From the NCBI RefSeq assembly GCF_037126465.1, contig NC_088204.1, positions 81,234,361-81,298,360 of the forward strand: a stretch of DNA of 64,000 nt, read 5' to 3'. Under the pieces are notes generated by a model that saw only the letters and a list, made by a program, of their open reading frames with translations, did not search any database and was not told the origin of the DNA. Shown here in pieces: positions 36,063-48,349 of this stretch; the first letter of the stretch is position 1; each line of letters opens with the position of its first letter. The translations under genes and the position numbers were made by a program. This stretch comes from Ornithodoros turicata. Lineage: Eukaryota > Arthropoda > Arachnida > Ixodida > Argasidae.

Positions 36063-36769
36063 AAGGAAGAAGAAAACGTCGAGCGACCGCTCCAAACGCC
36101 TCCTACAAACGGCCTGACGTCACTTGCATCAGTTGCCCACTCCAGGGTTGACCAAGCCAGTCCGCCAGCGGGAATCGTAGGTCAACTGCTTCTGACGTCA
36201 CATCTTGTTTCTCCGCCGCGCCGGCAACGGTCGGGTCGCAGCAGTCGCCTCTTTTGGTCGTGATTTTTGGTTAATATATATCCGTTATTTTAACCAATAT
36301 TTGATTCATACTCCGCACGGGGAATGTATTAGCGGCGGGGAATGCATTACATATATGCTTAGAGAAATTTTGAGGATCTCTTCGTGGTCCCGCGTTAACG
36401 CCACACGACATATTTCGTCTTCAAGAGGACAGGAAGAGTGGACTGGCTCCAGGTACGTGAGGGGATGGTCGCTGACGAAGAGAAAATAAGAAAGATATGA
36501 CCCGCCACATTCGAGAGCACCAGTTTTGTCCGATCTCCGCCTGGCGCTTATTTCCTTCCAATTCTGATTTGATCTCCGACTACCACATTGGAGCCGAATC
36601 AAACCTTACCCATTTCCTGAAGACGAAATCCGTAATCAATCTTTAAAGGTATACAAGACTGAGCATTGGTTTTTATCGAATAATCTACAGAATAGAGAAA
36701 GGAAGCTTAGCGGTGCTAGGAGCAGAAAGCGATGATGCCAACGGTATACGTCATTGGCTGTATAGACCT

Positions 36770-37047
36770 CTCCCTGTTTGTAAACACAGGACGTCATAGT
36801 GTTCGACAGCGCCACCAATTTGGTAGAGCTGAACTACGCTGGAAGCTACGGGTGAACAAGGTCATGCCCGAAAGCCGGGGATTACGACGGTCCCTGAAAG
36901 AGACGCGACCTTCGGTCCTACTTCTTTTTCAATAGGAGGCAGCGAACATTTGTGTCTATTCGTGGAATCCAGCCCTCCCCTTCCGATTTGTTTCGGTTTC
37001 AGTCTGTCTACCAACGTCATGATTACGTTTCTCGGGTAGAGGTCTAT
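36770..37047. repeat. Interspersed repeat, copy 2 (inverted relative to 1397-1680)
   Basis: It ends in 'acgtttctcgggtagaggtc', the reverse complement of the start of the 1397 copy, and shares the blocks listed there. It carries no coding capacity. Confidence 0.6.
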
Positions 37048-37465
37048 TTACTCAATCACGGACTTTCTCCAGGGCTGGGACTATAGTCGTGTTCAACTTT
37101 ACAACGGCACGTTTAAGCCCCGCCCTATGCGTGTTCCTATTGGCTGCAATAGCTGGCCGCATCGTTCTACGTCACGACAAATAGTGCGCCGACGCCGATA
37201 CTACTGTCTTCCGTTTGGAACTTCCCTGTAGGCGGCACGTGGTGGCTAATTGCTCTGGCGGAATAATAACTGTTCGGGATGACGGACTACTTTTCGTATG
37301 TCGAACACTGGTATAGTTGACCGTCAGGAACCGCGAGTACGGCGCCAGGAAGACCTTAAAGCCAGGATCTTTGCACGTCGCATGTTTTATTTTTGTTTTC
37401 GCGTTGCTATTATTGCCTATATGTAGCACAATCAATGTAAAGGTGGCGTAACGAAAAGCCACATC

Positions 37466-37645
37466 GCTCGTTGGTGGCAGGTAGAGGGTCGAATCCCACC
37501 ACAGACAGTGATGTCCGAGATTTTCGATAGGTTTTCCGACAGTCTTTCTAGACAGCCGTTCCGACCCACCTTCCTGCTTTCGCCTCTCCGTTTCTCAACG
37601 TCTATGCACCGCTCATAGCCATGTTGGTTCGCGGTGGATACATGG
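37466..37645 (+). mobile_element. tRNA-derived SINE, diverged
   Basis: A B-box-like GGGTCGAATCCC, a 'gatgtccgag..ttttccgac' body and a 'gcaccgctcatagcca' tail are in the family order. It is older or more diverged than the 60-kb copy. Confidence 0.6.
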
Positions 37646-37773
37646 ACGAGAGAAGGTCTGGAGCCGCGAATTCTTAGAACGGGATCCTCCTTCTCCGGCG
37701 CTTGTGGAGTAGAGGTTCTTCCACTCTCTGTAAGGCCCTTCAGGATGGTGATGAACCAAAGGATGTGACCAGA

Positions 37774-38203
37774 GTTGCCAGGTCAAAATCCAGAAAAGTC
37801 GCCAAAGCGCCATGAGAAAGTAGCCAATTTCGCTTGTATGTAGCCAATTCTGTAGTCAGTGGTGTGCAGGCATCATATCATATGGAATGAAGGGCGCTTA
37901 AACGAGTGCGAAAACTCCAGTACATGAACAAAACAGTCCGGAGGACGTCGTACCGACTGAGAGAAGGCCGATTGTCAAGGGGCACCGGAATGAGGCGTAT
38001 GTACTACGGCATTATATGTCGTGGTGCTATGAAAGCTATCCCGATTTAGGCGCACAGGCGTCTCAAATGTAGTGCGAAGGAGGATCCACAAAAGTAGCCA
38101 GAAAATAGCCAAGTCGCCATTTCCCAAATTTCGACGCCACGACAGCCAGAAAAAAGTGAATTTGAATTTGGCGCAAAGTAGCCAAATCTGGCAGCCCTGA
38201 CAC
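37774..38203. mobile_element. hAT-like MITE
   Basis: Ends are GTTGCCAGGTCAAAATC and a complementary-type AAATCTGGCAGCCCTGACAC, with repeated 'agtagccaa' motifs inside. TGACCAGAG occurs on both flanks (37766-37774 and 38204-38212), giving an 8-bp target duplication. The exact boundary is uncertain by a few bases. Confidence 0.6.
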
Positions 38204-39291
38204 TGACCAGAGTACTACCAAGAGCCCGTTCTTCATTTGGTGACTCTTGTATTATTTACCAGTGGAACCGCGTTCTGGTTGCAAGGCATCACGATAAATA
38301 TTGTATTTTGTAACCAGTTCGTTATGACGAAAGGCAGTTTACGTACCTGCAGCGTACTTTGCTGCAGCACTCCCGCGTCAGACAGGCAGAGCACGCTTAT
38401 CAGGAGCTAGCGCGGTATCAAAAAACGAGAAACTTAACACTGGTTGACTTTCGCTGTATCACATTGTATTCTCTCTTGCTGATTTTTCCCGCCAAAATAG
38501 ATAGATCCCCCCTATTCCTTGTTTGCCCTGGAAACATTGCAGAACACGCCCTTAGCCAACCATGACTGATTTTCTCTCCTGGCTTGTTGAAGATGAGAGC
38601 CGTACGCCGTTTTGTGACACTTCACAACATTTAAGGACATAGTAAGCTCTGCTCTCTCCTTTAACCGATTGGTGTAATTTTTGTTCATTGGGTCGCCTCT
38701 TATGTAGTGAACTTGTGCTTTTAGGTTCTGTATCCTGCCTGTTGCCTTGGGATCCCATCTTATCCCGGAGAAACGCAAAATACAATTATTTTTGTGGATG
38801 TGGAATCAAAGAGGATTCAAAGTTTTTCAGCGCAAGGGGCAATTGACATAGCGTAGAAAATTCCCACCACGAATATCGTCACCCACCCGTCTCCGCCGGT
38901 GGGTGAGCGCGGGACCATTCTCTCATTCCTCTGACATATCAGAGCCTCAGGCGTCAGGGGCTTACAGCTCGCCGCGTACGAATCGTACACGAGTATCGCT
39001 GTATTCCTCACTACTCTAGCTCGCAGTACACTGCATGATGCGATCACCCACAATTTATCGCGCCCGTTTGCGCTGCCTCGATAATAAAGTGCCTCCCTCC
39101 CATGGCAGCATCCTCATCGCCACGCTCATCAGTACGTTGTCGCGACGGCCACCAGGGCGAATGAGAGGGACGCATGCGCGATGCTGGCGGAGCCTCGCTC
39201 TGCAGAGGAGCTGCGGGGCGGTGGATGCTCGGGTGGTGCTCGGGTCGCGTCAGCCATTGCTGAAGCGGATGGATGACTCTTCGGGGGGGCC

Positions 39292-39499
39292 ATGTCTCGG
39301 CACAGCGTGCGCGCCCTGCGGGTGCTAACGCCCCTCACGGCCGTCGCATCGCTGGTGGCCAACGCCATCGCGCTCTGCACCAACAGCTGGCTGCACAGCA
39401 CAGAGCTTATGCCCAACCCCAAATACAACGGCTCAGGAGACAGGGAACATCTAGCAAAAAACACCGTTTCGGGACTATGGAAAATGTGTTTCAACGACC
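39292..39499 (+). CDS. Stargazin/TARP-like calcium channel gamma subunit, first coding exon
   Basis: It encodes about 69 residues from ATG to a GTGAGT donor in phase 1. Span 1 is VLTPLTAVASLVANAIALCT. It is followed by NSWLHSTELMPNPKYNGSGD, with an N-glycosylation sequon, and then SGLWKMCFND, which carries the GLW..C signature of claudin/CACNG extracellular loops. RALRVLTPLTAVASL followed by a TNSWLH segment resembles arthropod stargazin-like proteins, which are auxiliary subunits of AMPA-type receptors or calcium channels. The other exons (three more spans) were not found downstream and may lie past the window or be too short to see. A CG-rich stretch with upstream ATG-like codons precedes it. 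Confidence 0.7.
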
Positions 39500-40510
39500 G
39501 TGAGTACATCTCTCCTTTCCATTCAACCCTAACAGTCACTCTCTCCTCCCCTGGGTTAACCGTATATCTTTTACTGGCTGCTTCCTCCTTGGCGGAGACG
39601 TGCACACCGACTAAATACCCTCCCTACCGTGTCTCCGTTTTAAGTAGAGTTCCTTTCCGCGTACGTAAATAAATACGATAAATAAACGACTAAGCCTCAG
39701 TGGAAAACCTACACCCAAGAGCGGACCGCATCGCGGCGCGTGTTTTGGGCATTAATTTCGTATGGCGCGGCAGAAATAGACGAGAATTGGTCTCTGTGAC
39801 GCTTTCACGGAGCGATTATGTAGAGTGTGCATGGTACATATATGTATGGTCGGATGCGGATTAGTTACGTTTATGTAGATCGCGCGTTCGCGAGCCGTGC
39901 TTTCGGGTGGGCAACCAAGCGGTTCCCAAGCCGCTTTCTTGGCCTTTCATTTATACGTCGACATTCGAAATCAACGCCATATAAGACAGAGAATACCAGA
40001 GGTGGAGGCTCTACCTGGACGCTTGGAGTCCGGTTAGAGCGAAGTATCGTTAAATAAGAACAGCTACCTAACGACGCTAGCTTCGAGTGTAAGCCTTTTT
40101 GATGAGAGACGTAAGAAGCCCCGGAAAACGTTGCGTTTTACAGTGGAATGTCCTCCTCAGTCGACGTTTTCAGTTTTTTTTTTTGTGCTATTTATTTATG
40201 CATTTGTTATTCCTCCCGTGTTCGTTCCGTACTACGCGGCTATTTCATATAAGGCCACCGCTATTACGCAAACGACTGTTAATATACCAACCACTATTAC
40301 TACTACTACTACTGTGGAAACCACTACTTCACCGGTTACTGCCACTACACAGCAGACTATTACTACACAAACCACTTTTACTTTATTAAAAACTACCGGG
40401 CACTACACGAGGTACTTATTCTAATTGAATGATTGCTACTTCACAAACTACTGCTATTCGCGAACTTTTCCAACTGTTGCTCAGATGTCTTCTGTTACTA
40501 TACACAAACT

Positions 40511-40654
40511 ACTACAACGAATACCACTTCAATTACTGCAGAAGCTACTACAACGGATACCACTTTAATTACTACACGAACTACTACAATGAATACTACT
40601 TCAGTTCCTACACGAACTACTACAACGAATACTATTTCAATTACTACACGAACT
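40511..40654 (+). repeat. 36-bp tandem repeat, four units, threonine-coding frame
   Basis: Units begin at 40511, 40547, 40583 and 40619, each starting 'actacaa'. In one plus-strand frame (40433-40780) each unit encodes a 12-residue Thr-rich segment such as TTTNTTSITAEA. A second Thr-rich open frame (40131-40424) lies just upstream in another phase. It is either a mucin-like exon remnant or a simple repeat that is open by composition. Confidence 0.75.
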
Positions 40655-43500
40655 ATCACTGCACAGTCTGCTTTGACTACAGCGCGAACTATTACTACTA
40701 CACATTATTTCTTTACTTCACCGGTTCTTACATATAAAAGTACTGCACAGTATCGATGTTCATTGAGCAATTCTGTATGATTTCCAATTTAGCGTCTGTC
40801 CAAAATCATGAATTGAAGCCTTGCGCGTTTTATGTCGCCTTCGGCTTTTTTTTTTTCGATATCACAACGATCTCACGAGTCACAAAACAGCCAGCGTTGT
40901 TCCGAAGGTGACCACCTGTGTGCAGTGCTAAAAATACTTCTCGATACTTGATACTTGTCAAAAGCTCTCCCTCTTGCTGTGCTATACAATTTGTGAAACG
41001 CAGGCTTCCTGTTGACGAAGAATGTAGCAGGGTTGCTTGCACGACAGGCGGTAAAAATACGCGGCACACGAGCGAGAAAACGAGCGGAATTAAATACGGC
41101 AGCGTTGGACAGGAAGTAATGATCAATCGAACCATTTTGCTTCGTGTGTTCCCTGCCCTTGCAGTCACTCTCGAGTATTTCCTGATTTTAGGACAACAAT
41201 GACCATTAATATTAGCGTGATTCGAGCTTTCTTCAGATTGTTAAATCTACTAGATAGCTTATTTAAGCGCCTTGTCGTACTACGTTTCTATAGTGAATCA
41301 TTCGTACCACCTTATTACCACACTGAAGTAGTCGCTCTATCCAATAAATAATTAAGTCAGTTACAGAAGACAAATTTGTAGCACGATATATCGAAGCTGT
41401 TCCCGCCAACTTTTCTTCGTTGTATTCGTATAATCGTTATAAACGGTACTGTCTATACGCTGCACATAGTGGCGTTGTAGCCAACAGCGATCATTGCCAC
41501 CAAATCCTCGTTATAAAAGGTACGTTCGATATATTGCTATTACGATATACCAATGTACGTACTAGCGTCATAGCGAACTCTGAACTAAACCAATCCCATA
41601 TGTGTGCGCGTACGGTAAAGAACGAGAAGTGCCGTGAAAACATGGATGAAAAAGAATTATTGAGCAGGGGCGGCAGTACGTGGATGTATCTCTTTCTTCG
41701 TTCCAACTGTTTTCAATCTTCCTGATTTCGTGACTGCTAAGCGAGATCTTTTTACTTTGACCCCATTGTTGCCAGCCTTGGCGGCTTTGCCTTTCTCCCG
41801 ATAAAGTTGCCAGATTTTCTCTTTTTTTTCGCATTTATTTATTTTTATTGCCTCTGTGATGTTTTCGATTGACCTCGAGTTTCGACGAAATGACGTGACC
41901 GTGTTTACTGGGATTTTCTCTCTCGTTTTTCTTATGTTTCCTTTAAGGTTTTGTTGTTTTGGGCCCTGGAGCCTACATCGTTATTTTTGATGTCGTTTTT
42001 TTTTGTTGTTGTTGTTGTCGTTGTTGTTGTTCCAGATTTTCTTTAAGTTGCTTCTTTTGATGAGATGACTTCGTTCAGTTACAACTTCATGTTGCCGTTT
42101 TAACGCGAGTCCCATTTATTCATTTAGAAATAGGCCAATAAATATACATAAATCGCTGCCACAGGACGCAAACACAGTCGGTTAGTATCGTTGTTTATTC
42201 CCTTATTAATATTATTTATTAGAAATCTTCGACGATTTTATTGCATTTCGCGGGGGGTGCGAAAAACGTTATATACTACGGTGTGATGGCTTTTTTTTTT
42301 TTCGATTTGTTTTTTTTCTAGTAAACAAGTTTGCTCTAAGTATAAAAAGCGGTATATTTCGTTACAGATTCCCGGTTGCTATAAGTTTTGTCTTGGTGTT
42401 ACTAGAAAAGTAATACGTATTTCTTCTCGTACTTATTTTCTATTTATTTTATATTTATTTATTTTGTACGTATTTTGTCGTTGATGGACCCTTAGGGATA
42501 CTAATTGTACGTTAGTGTTGCCAGAAGAAGTACTATCTCGGGTTTCCGTAAAAAAAAAAAAGAGCCGTTTCATCGGTGCACAAATAAAATAATCTCTCTT
42601 CCTACGGGGCCCGGAAAAGAACTTAAACACGGCGATAAACCAATAAAGAAAGCGGGAGGGCGTTCGGGCATTTCGCATAAATATTTCATCGCCTCTCAAA
42701 GTACGCGAGCAGAGAAACAATCTGGAGTCACGCGCGCCGGCAACCATGTTGTTGACTGAGCAGAAATTTAAATTAGAAACGATTACGAACAATACGCGTG
42801 CACCTGATTGATGACGAACAAAGAAATGAAGGCGATGCTGAGAAAGCAGAGATTACGATAGTTGGGGTGCACAATGAAAAGGTGAAACGGGATAGGAAGG
42901 ACATTTAAAAAAATAATAAAGAAATGCGTTTGAATTCCTGGAAGAGACGTCTGTTCTTCCACGTCTGCAGCGTAATCGGGGACAAAGATTTCGATAATCC
43001 TCAATTTCGTATTACGCGAACATGATACGACGAAGAGGTGTTGAAAACATCAATGACCAATCGCAGCTGGATTAGAGCTTCTTCCAGCCTATGTCTCAAT
43101 CTAAGAAAGTGAGGGAAGGCTTTTGTACTCGAGCCGCTTTTTTTTTTATGTTTTTTCCGGAGTCCTTTTTATTTCGTAGAAATGCGAGAATGACTAGACG
43201 GGATAAAAGGAAGCTTCGGGAAAATGGAATTCGTTTCTCTACAGGCAGGAGGCGTTAATTTAGGGTTAACTTTGGTTGCTCGTGTCGGAAGAGCCTGTTT
43301 TCCTAATACCGATACGATTTCTCTACTTTGTAGCACCGAAGCAATAAATTGCTCGTCAAGTAATTATATACGGGATACAGTTGAGAGTGTTGTCGGGCTA
43401 ATGTTATTATGGCGGGTGGAAGCGTGTTGCGCTACTTCGCAGCGTAATACTATTTGGTTGTAATCCAGGCTGTGTTGAAATACGTTACGGATTCTGTGTT

Positions 43501-43703
43501 GGCGCCTGTGGCTATAAGCGGCGTACAGATGCGGACAGATGGAGAGAGGACAGCAGGAAGGAGGGGGACAGGGGGGTTAGTATGCGTCCTGGGCAGACTT
43601 CAGGGGCAACTGTGCCGACATTCGTGTGGAAAGTCTTCGGAAAACCCAGGGAAAACCTCGGTACAGCAGAGCCGGCGGTAGGATTCGAACCCACCACCTC
43701 AAT
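43501..43703 (-). mobile_element. tRNA-derived SINE
   Basis: Minus strand: GGTTCGAATCC B-box-like motif, 'ccctgggttttcc', 'tgtcggcacagttgcccctg', a 'ctgtcctctctccatctgtc' block and 'cgccgcttatagccac'. The first part of the tRNA head is cut off. Confidence 0.8.
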
Positions 43704-44220
43704 ACGTTACGGACAATAACCTGCTTTCTTCTATGTTCCAACTCTGTATGATATTCTTTCGAGCTTGCGTTTGAACGCATTCTATGTTCGCGTTCGTATT
43801 CTGTTTGAAGATACGTTATTCATTGTGTAATTTTATTAATTCAAATTTTGACTTAGTTGCACGTATGCTATCATACCTTCATATGTTGTTTTTCCTGTTC
43901 CGTTTGAACTTAATCCACGCTGTACATCAATGTTGTTCTCCTCAATTTCGACGTGTTCTGTCAATGGTGTTCTGTCTCCTGTAGATCTGTTGCGTTAATG
44001 TATTAAACGTATCAATGTGTCGTTCCGTTTTAAACGTACGCTATGCGCATTACGTATCTACTTTTGTTCGTTGCTACTTGAGTCCATGGTCTGTATTATG
44101 GTGCGTCTAAAAAAGACGCGTATTTTGATGCGACTCTTTGAACCACCTTTTTCTCTATTCTATTTCACGCCACCCTTTCCAGTTCACCTGCGATGCTCCC
44201 ACACCACAACTCTCTCTATA

Positions 44221-44430
44221 CAGGGTGTTTGTTCTAACGTGTCCAGAAACTATATTTAAAGCGAGCGATAAAAGAAAAGCGTGGTACTTTTCCGCTACTT
44301 GAGTAAGAAACAGGTTACTGCTTCACTAGTAGTACCTGTTTCTTAGTCAAGTAGCTGAAAAGTACCGCTCGTTTCTCTTTTATCACTCGCTTTAAATTAA
44401 ATTTCTGGACACATTAGGGCAAACACTCTG
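44221..44430. mobile_element. Palindromic mariner-like MITE, copy 2
   Basis: CAGGGTGTTTGTTCTAACGT at the left and a complementary GGGCAAACACTCTG at the right are flanked by TA on both sides (44219-44220, 44431-44432). The element is 210 bp, folds back along nearly its whole length and is closely similar to 9421-9635. Confidence 0.9.
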
Positions 44431-47270
44431 TATATTGCCCTTCCAACGTGTTCGCGTTATATGCTTACCACAGTGACCGGAGGAGAAATATATTGGGAGA
44501 GCAGATAAAGAACGGAGATAAGTATGAATAAAGAGACACGCGATTTATGCAGATTTTGATAGTAAGTCACATGTGCTTCACTAACCCAGTGAAACGTGGC
44601 ATCTCTGTGAGGCTTAAAGTCGGTGAATCTAATTAATTTAGCCCTATTTATTCCGTAAATTTTGCACGTGCGTTTATTTAATACTTTATAGCGCTCCCTA
44701 GCTTATTGTTCTCTGAATTTTACCGACGCAGTCAAAACGCGAACGACGATAAAGACTCACCCGCGAAACGGTAAAAGTTTGTAAAGTTGGCTTCCCCTCT
44801 CTATGCATCTTGTTGCGGCAGAGCACGCTTTACAGGGCGTTCTCGAATGCCGGTTTTGTCATTGAGCAACATTCTCTACCGGCAAGAACGTCACGATGTA
44901 TCTATTACGAAGTCAGGTGTGGAAGAAGTACTTCTATGGCGTTATCCAACCCCCAGGGGGTGTACTTTTTCTCGGCAACGACATACCCAGTGTGACGAGT
45001 GTCGCAGCTCGTTTCTTAGCGCTGTCCTACAGTGACGCCGTTAAATCGCCTCTAACGTAACGTACGAGTAAACAAATCAAAGCATCGCTAGCCCTTGGCA
45101 AGATCATGCATTTCTCTTTGAGGGAACGTTATCAAGAAACGAAACTCTCACACCAGTGATGCTTCAATATACGTATCCGGATGGATACGAAATGTTTCTG
45201 CCGTGTGTGTACGTTTAATTCTGCCAGCATAGCTCATCCACCGTTACTACCGCTACTGCTACCGTTACTACCGCTACTACCGTACTACCATAGCACCGTT
45301 CTACTAGTATCTTGTGTACCCGGACCTTCGGGTTGTTTATGGTCACCTTATCAAAAATAAATAATAATAATAACAATGACAATAATAATAATTATTATTG
45401 TTAACATAACTATCATTATCATTATTAATTATTATTATTATTGTTGTTGTTGTAATGAACATGGATCATAATGGTTCACTGCAACGCATACAGAATTTCT
45501 GTGGGTTGTCTCTCAACAAAAGAGGTTTAAGTTGCCGTACACCGTGTTTAAGTCTCCAGGACAGATTTTCTCCGCGGGAGGTTAGGTAGATTTGATTAGG
45601 GGGGGGGGGAGGAAGGGGAGCACAATACGGGAGAGGGGGGGAATATATATTTATTGAAAGGTCTGCCAGAGGGTAATGTGTGACGACATAGGGAAAAGCG
45701 CGAAAATGAGCGCCTAGCCAGCTGTTCGGACATTCTGCGGGAGAAGCAGTTTTCTTCGTGTTCAATTTATTTTTAAATGCTACAAAGAGCTCGTTCCATT
45801 TCTCGATGATTTCATTTCGTCACTGATTACCCTCTCCCATACTGTAGCCAATGAAATCCGGCTTCAGTAGCGTTCACAGTAGCGTGGTTTATGCCGAGAA
45901 AGCTAACGGTTTTGGAAACGGACTGTCCTTAGGGTAGAAATAAATTAAAATTTCTAAGGTGAAATAAAGTTCGAGCACACTTTCAACATCCAGCCGTCAA
46001 ATTCGTAACTTAAAATGCATCGCGTCTTTTCATATTGTACAAACAATTATTAAAGCTACGTCACACCAGGACAATGAAAAGAGGATGTGCCGGATATTTA
46101 CGGAACCATTCTGAATGAAACGCTCTAGGTACGTGACTGCGCAGAAAGCAAAATAAACTTTCAACAACGGCGTTTCGGACGCAAATCATCCTCGTCGCAT
46201 TCCACACCCATTAGCGCAATTTTCTCCCTCTCCCGCGGCCGTCGCGGGCACCGTTTATTATTATTATTTTTTTCCCACGCTCTTTTTCTATACTCGCACG
46301 GAAAATTAAATAATAAAACGAGGTAAAATCCGGGATGGGCGAATATTCTTCTGGTGCGGGGATATTCAACTGCTTGGAAAGCATATAGTATTCCATGTTT
46401 CGCGGAGAGGGGGGGGGGGGGGGGGCTTGCGGGAATGCAAAGCTTTCTGGGGCCTTTATTGATCCGTCGCTTAGAGGAATCAACAGTCAAAGCCCAGCTC
46501 TCAGGGCTTTGCTTACTCATTTGCCACTCATTTTTCCCTGCGTATTATTGCCAGCGGTGGTGATCGAGATGATCGGCGCGGCTATAATCCGGTAACTGGT
46601 CTAAACTACGTCGAGTATTTACAGAGTATTTACAGGTCTTGCTGAAGCAATGGGGCTTTTTTCTTTTGTAATTGCTATGTTACTTATTTTTTCTTAAAAT
46701 TCATTTTTAAATAAGATGCCTCAATTTGATATTGCTACCTATTATTCACAAATTTTTTGGCTTATCGTTACTTTCGGCTTATTGTATATCTTTGTTTATA
46801 AATTTATAACTCGGAGAGGTTGAGGGAGTTGCGGGGAATTCCGGTTAAGAGTGAGCGGCGGATTCTCTGAGAAAAAAGGTGCTCGTAGTTAGCGTAATTT
46901 CTTGTATTCTACGGCAAGAAAAAAATGGTTCCGGCTTTCGCACGCGTGGTGGTCAGTGACGAGAACAATCCACGATAGATGGCGTTACACGATGTTCGTC
47001 TAACGAGGAAGGACACGACGGAATAAAGATCTGTTGAGTAATTTTAAGGTTAATGTTGTATGCTTCGGAAACTTAGGTGCAAATGCCAAAATCAGCATTT
47101 ACGATGACGTAATCATGAGCCGCCATAGAACGCCACGAGCATGCACGACCGAGGTAAAAGGGACTGTCTTCAGATAAGCTCAAATCTTATCAGCAAGCTT
47201 TAATTACTTGGAAGCGGCAGCTCTAGCTACAACGTAACAACGAGCGGCATTGCCGAGTAGAGAAAATTGT
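44431..47270. other. Intergenic or intronic region without recognised gene
   Basis: It contains trinucleotide runs: (ACC/ACT) at about 45238-45297 and AAT/ATT at about 45355-45455. It also has G-runs at 45600-45609 and 46407-46423. No protein family was recognised on either strand. Confidence 0.4.
45355..45455. repeat. AAT/ATT trinucleotide microsatellite
   Basis: Imperfect AAT units on the left pass into ATT and then GTT units on the right, forming a self-complementary simple repeat. Confidence 0.85.
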
Positions 47271-47275
47271 GTGTC

Positions 47276-47435
47276 CTCGTTGGGTGATAAGACCCATGGA
47301 AGGGTGGTGGGTTCAAATCCTACCACCGGCTGTTGTGTCTGAGGTTTTCCAGCACAGGTTTTCCCCCACTACTTGCGGCTGTTATCTCTCGATATGTCCA
47401 CATAGCCTCAGTTGCTTCGCGGCGCTAACATATGA
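47276..47435 (+). mobile_element. tRNA-derived SINE, short diverged copy
   Basis: GGTGGTGGGTTCAAATCCTA gives the B box and is followed by 'tgtctgaggttttcc' and a tail with 'atagcctcagttgcttcgcgg'. The central part is shortened. Confidence 0.65.
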
Positions 47436-47791
47436 AAGCACGTGACAGTGATTCTGTAGATGTTGGTTTAACGTCAAGCTGCCGTGGATGGACGACACGC
47501 AGTGTGGCTAGCACTACACTGTGTTGACATTCATTATGAAACAACGGAAGAACGGCAACACACATGCTCTTGTGTGGTGTCCTTCTTCTTTCTGGGTCCC
47601 TGCGTCTGCGTTGCACTCGTTCCATCATGAAGTTGTACCAACTAGAGTAGTAGTGTAGATCAAGGTACCACCAGTGATAAGATAATGATCCACATATAAT
47701 CTATCTACCATTGACGTCATCTCTTGCGTCACAGGGGTGCACCTACCAACTCAGTGTTTTGAAACTATAGGTTGAACGGAAAGGATGTAGT

Positions 47792-48349
47792 TTAAGAAAG
47801 ACGGTAAATGTCTCCTCTTCTGATTGTTGCACCTCCAAACCTCGAAACGAATGGCGTTTTATCTAATAAATGCGGGCGAGCTGATGCAGGAACTGCATGC
47901 TCACCCGGAATCAAAGTCGGAAGAACGTACTTGCTTCTTGGCTTGTTGGTTGGCTTGGTGAAAGTTAGCTCCTGTCCCATATATGTCACATCTGTCAGTC
48001 CTTGTGGTTTCTTCGGCGCTTCGCCGTCATATTACGGAATAAGCGTTCATCGTCCCGCGCACTTAATTAACCAATTCCACCATAGCAGCTCGCGCGAAGT
48101 AGTTGATGCTCCCTTAAACACACAGTTGACACCTGTTGTGACGGTCGTTGCTCTACGGCTCTTGACACGCTCGGCTTCTTTCCAAATATGTACGTAGACA
48201 GTAGTGATGAAATGGTCTGCCTCGATGCGAAACTCTGCGGTTTGTAACTCGCCTGGATTGTCGTAAATATTCAAATGGTTCTTGAGCGTGATTCGATCAG
48301 AGTCGAGCGTAATTGAGAGTAATGCGAGAATAAGAGGGACATTATTTTC
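47792..48349 (-). other. Unrecognised coding-looking frames, possibly a decayed gene
   Basis: Two successive open frames on the minus strand (about 48349-48047 and 48034-47792) have ordinary protein-like composition. The first contains RIEADHFITTVYVHIWKEAE; the second contains LTFTKPTNKPRSKYVLPTLI and ends in RRGDIYRLS before TAA. They lie in different phases about 12 bp apart, with stops between. I do not recognise a family. They could be exons, a frameshifted transposon or viral-like remnant, or chance. Confidence 0.25.

Larger units (their letters stand above)
29402..39291. other. 10-kb intergenic region, repeat-rich
   Basis: It holds TIR elements at 30766-31493, 31823-32268, 33210-33369 and about 37774-38203, and the inverted repeat copy at 36770-37047. 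It also holds a SINE at about 37466-37645 and a (CA)n run at 36027-36049. A block at about 38540-38640 shares 'agccaaccatgactg' and 'gtgacacttcacaac' with the 55-kb MITE family. The AATAAA at 31675-31680 could serve the four-span gene or belong to a repeat. No convincing exon was seen. Confidence 0.5.
39500..44218. other. Non-coding region, probably intron 1 of the stargazin-like gene
   Basis: No recognisable exon. It holds the Thr-codon repeat at 40511-40654, a SINE at 43501-43703, a GTT-rich run at about 42005-42035 and many A/T homopolymers. It is more A+T-rich than the exon at 39292. Frames at 41420-41725 and 42433-42792 carry no motif I know. Confidence 0.4.
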
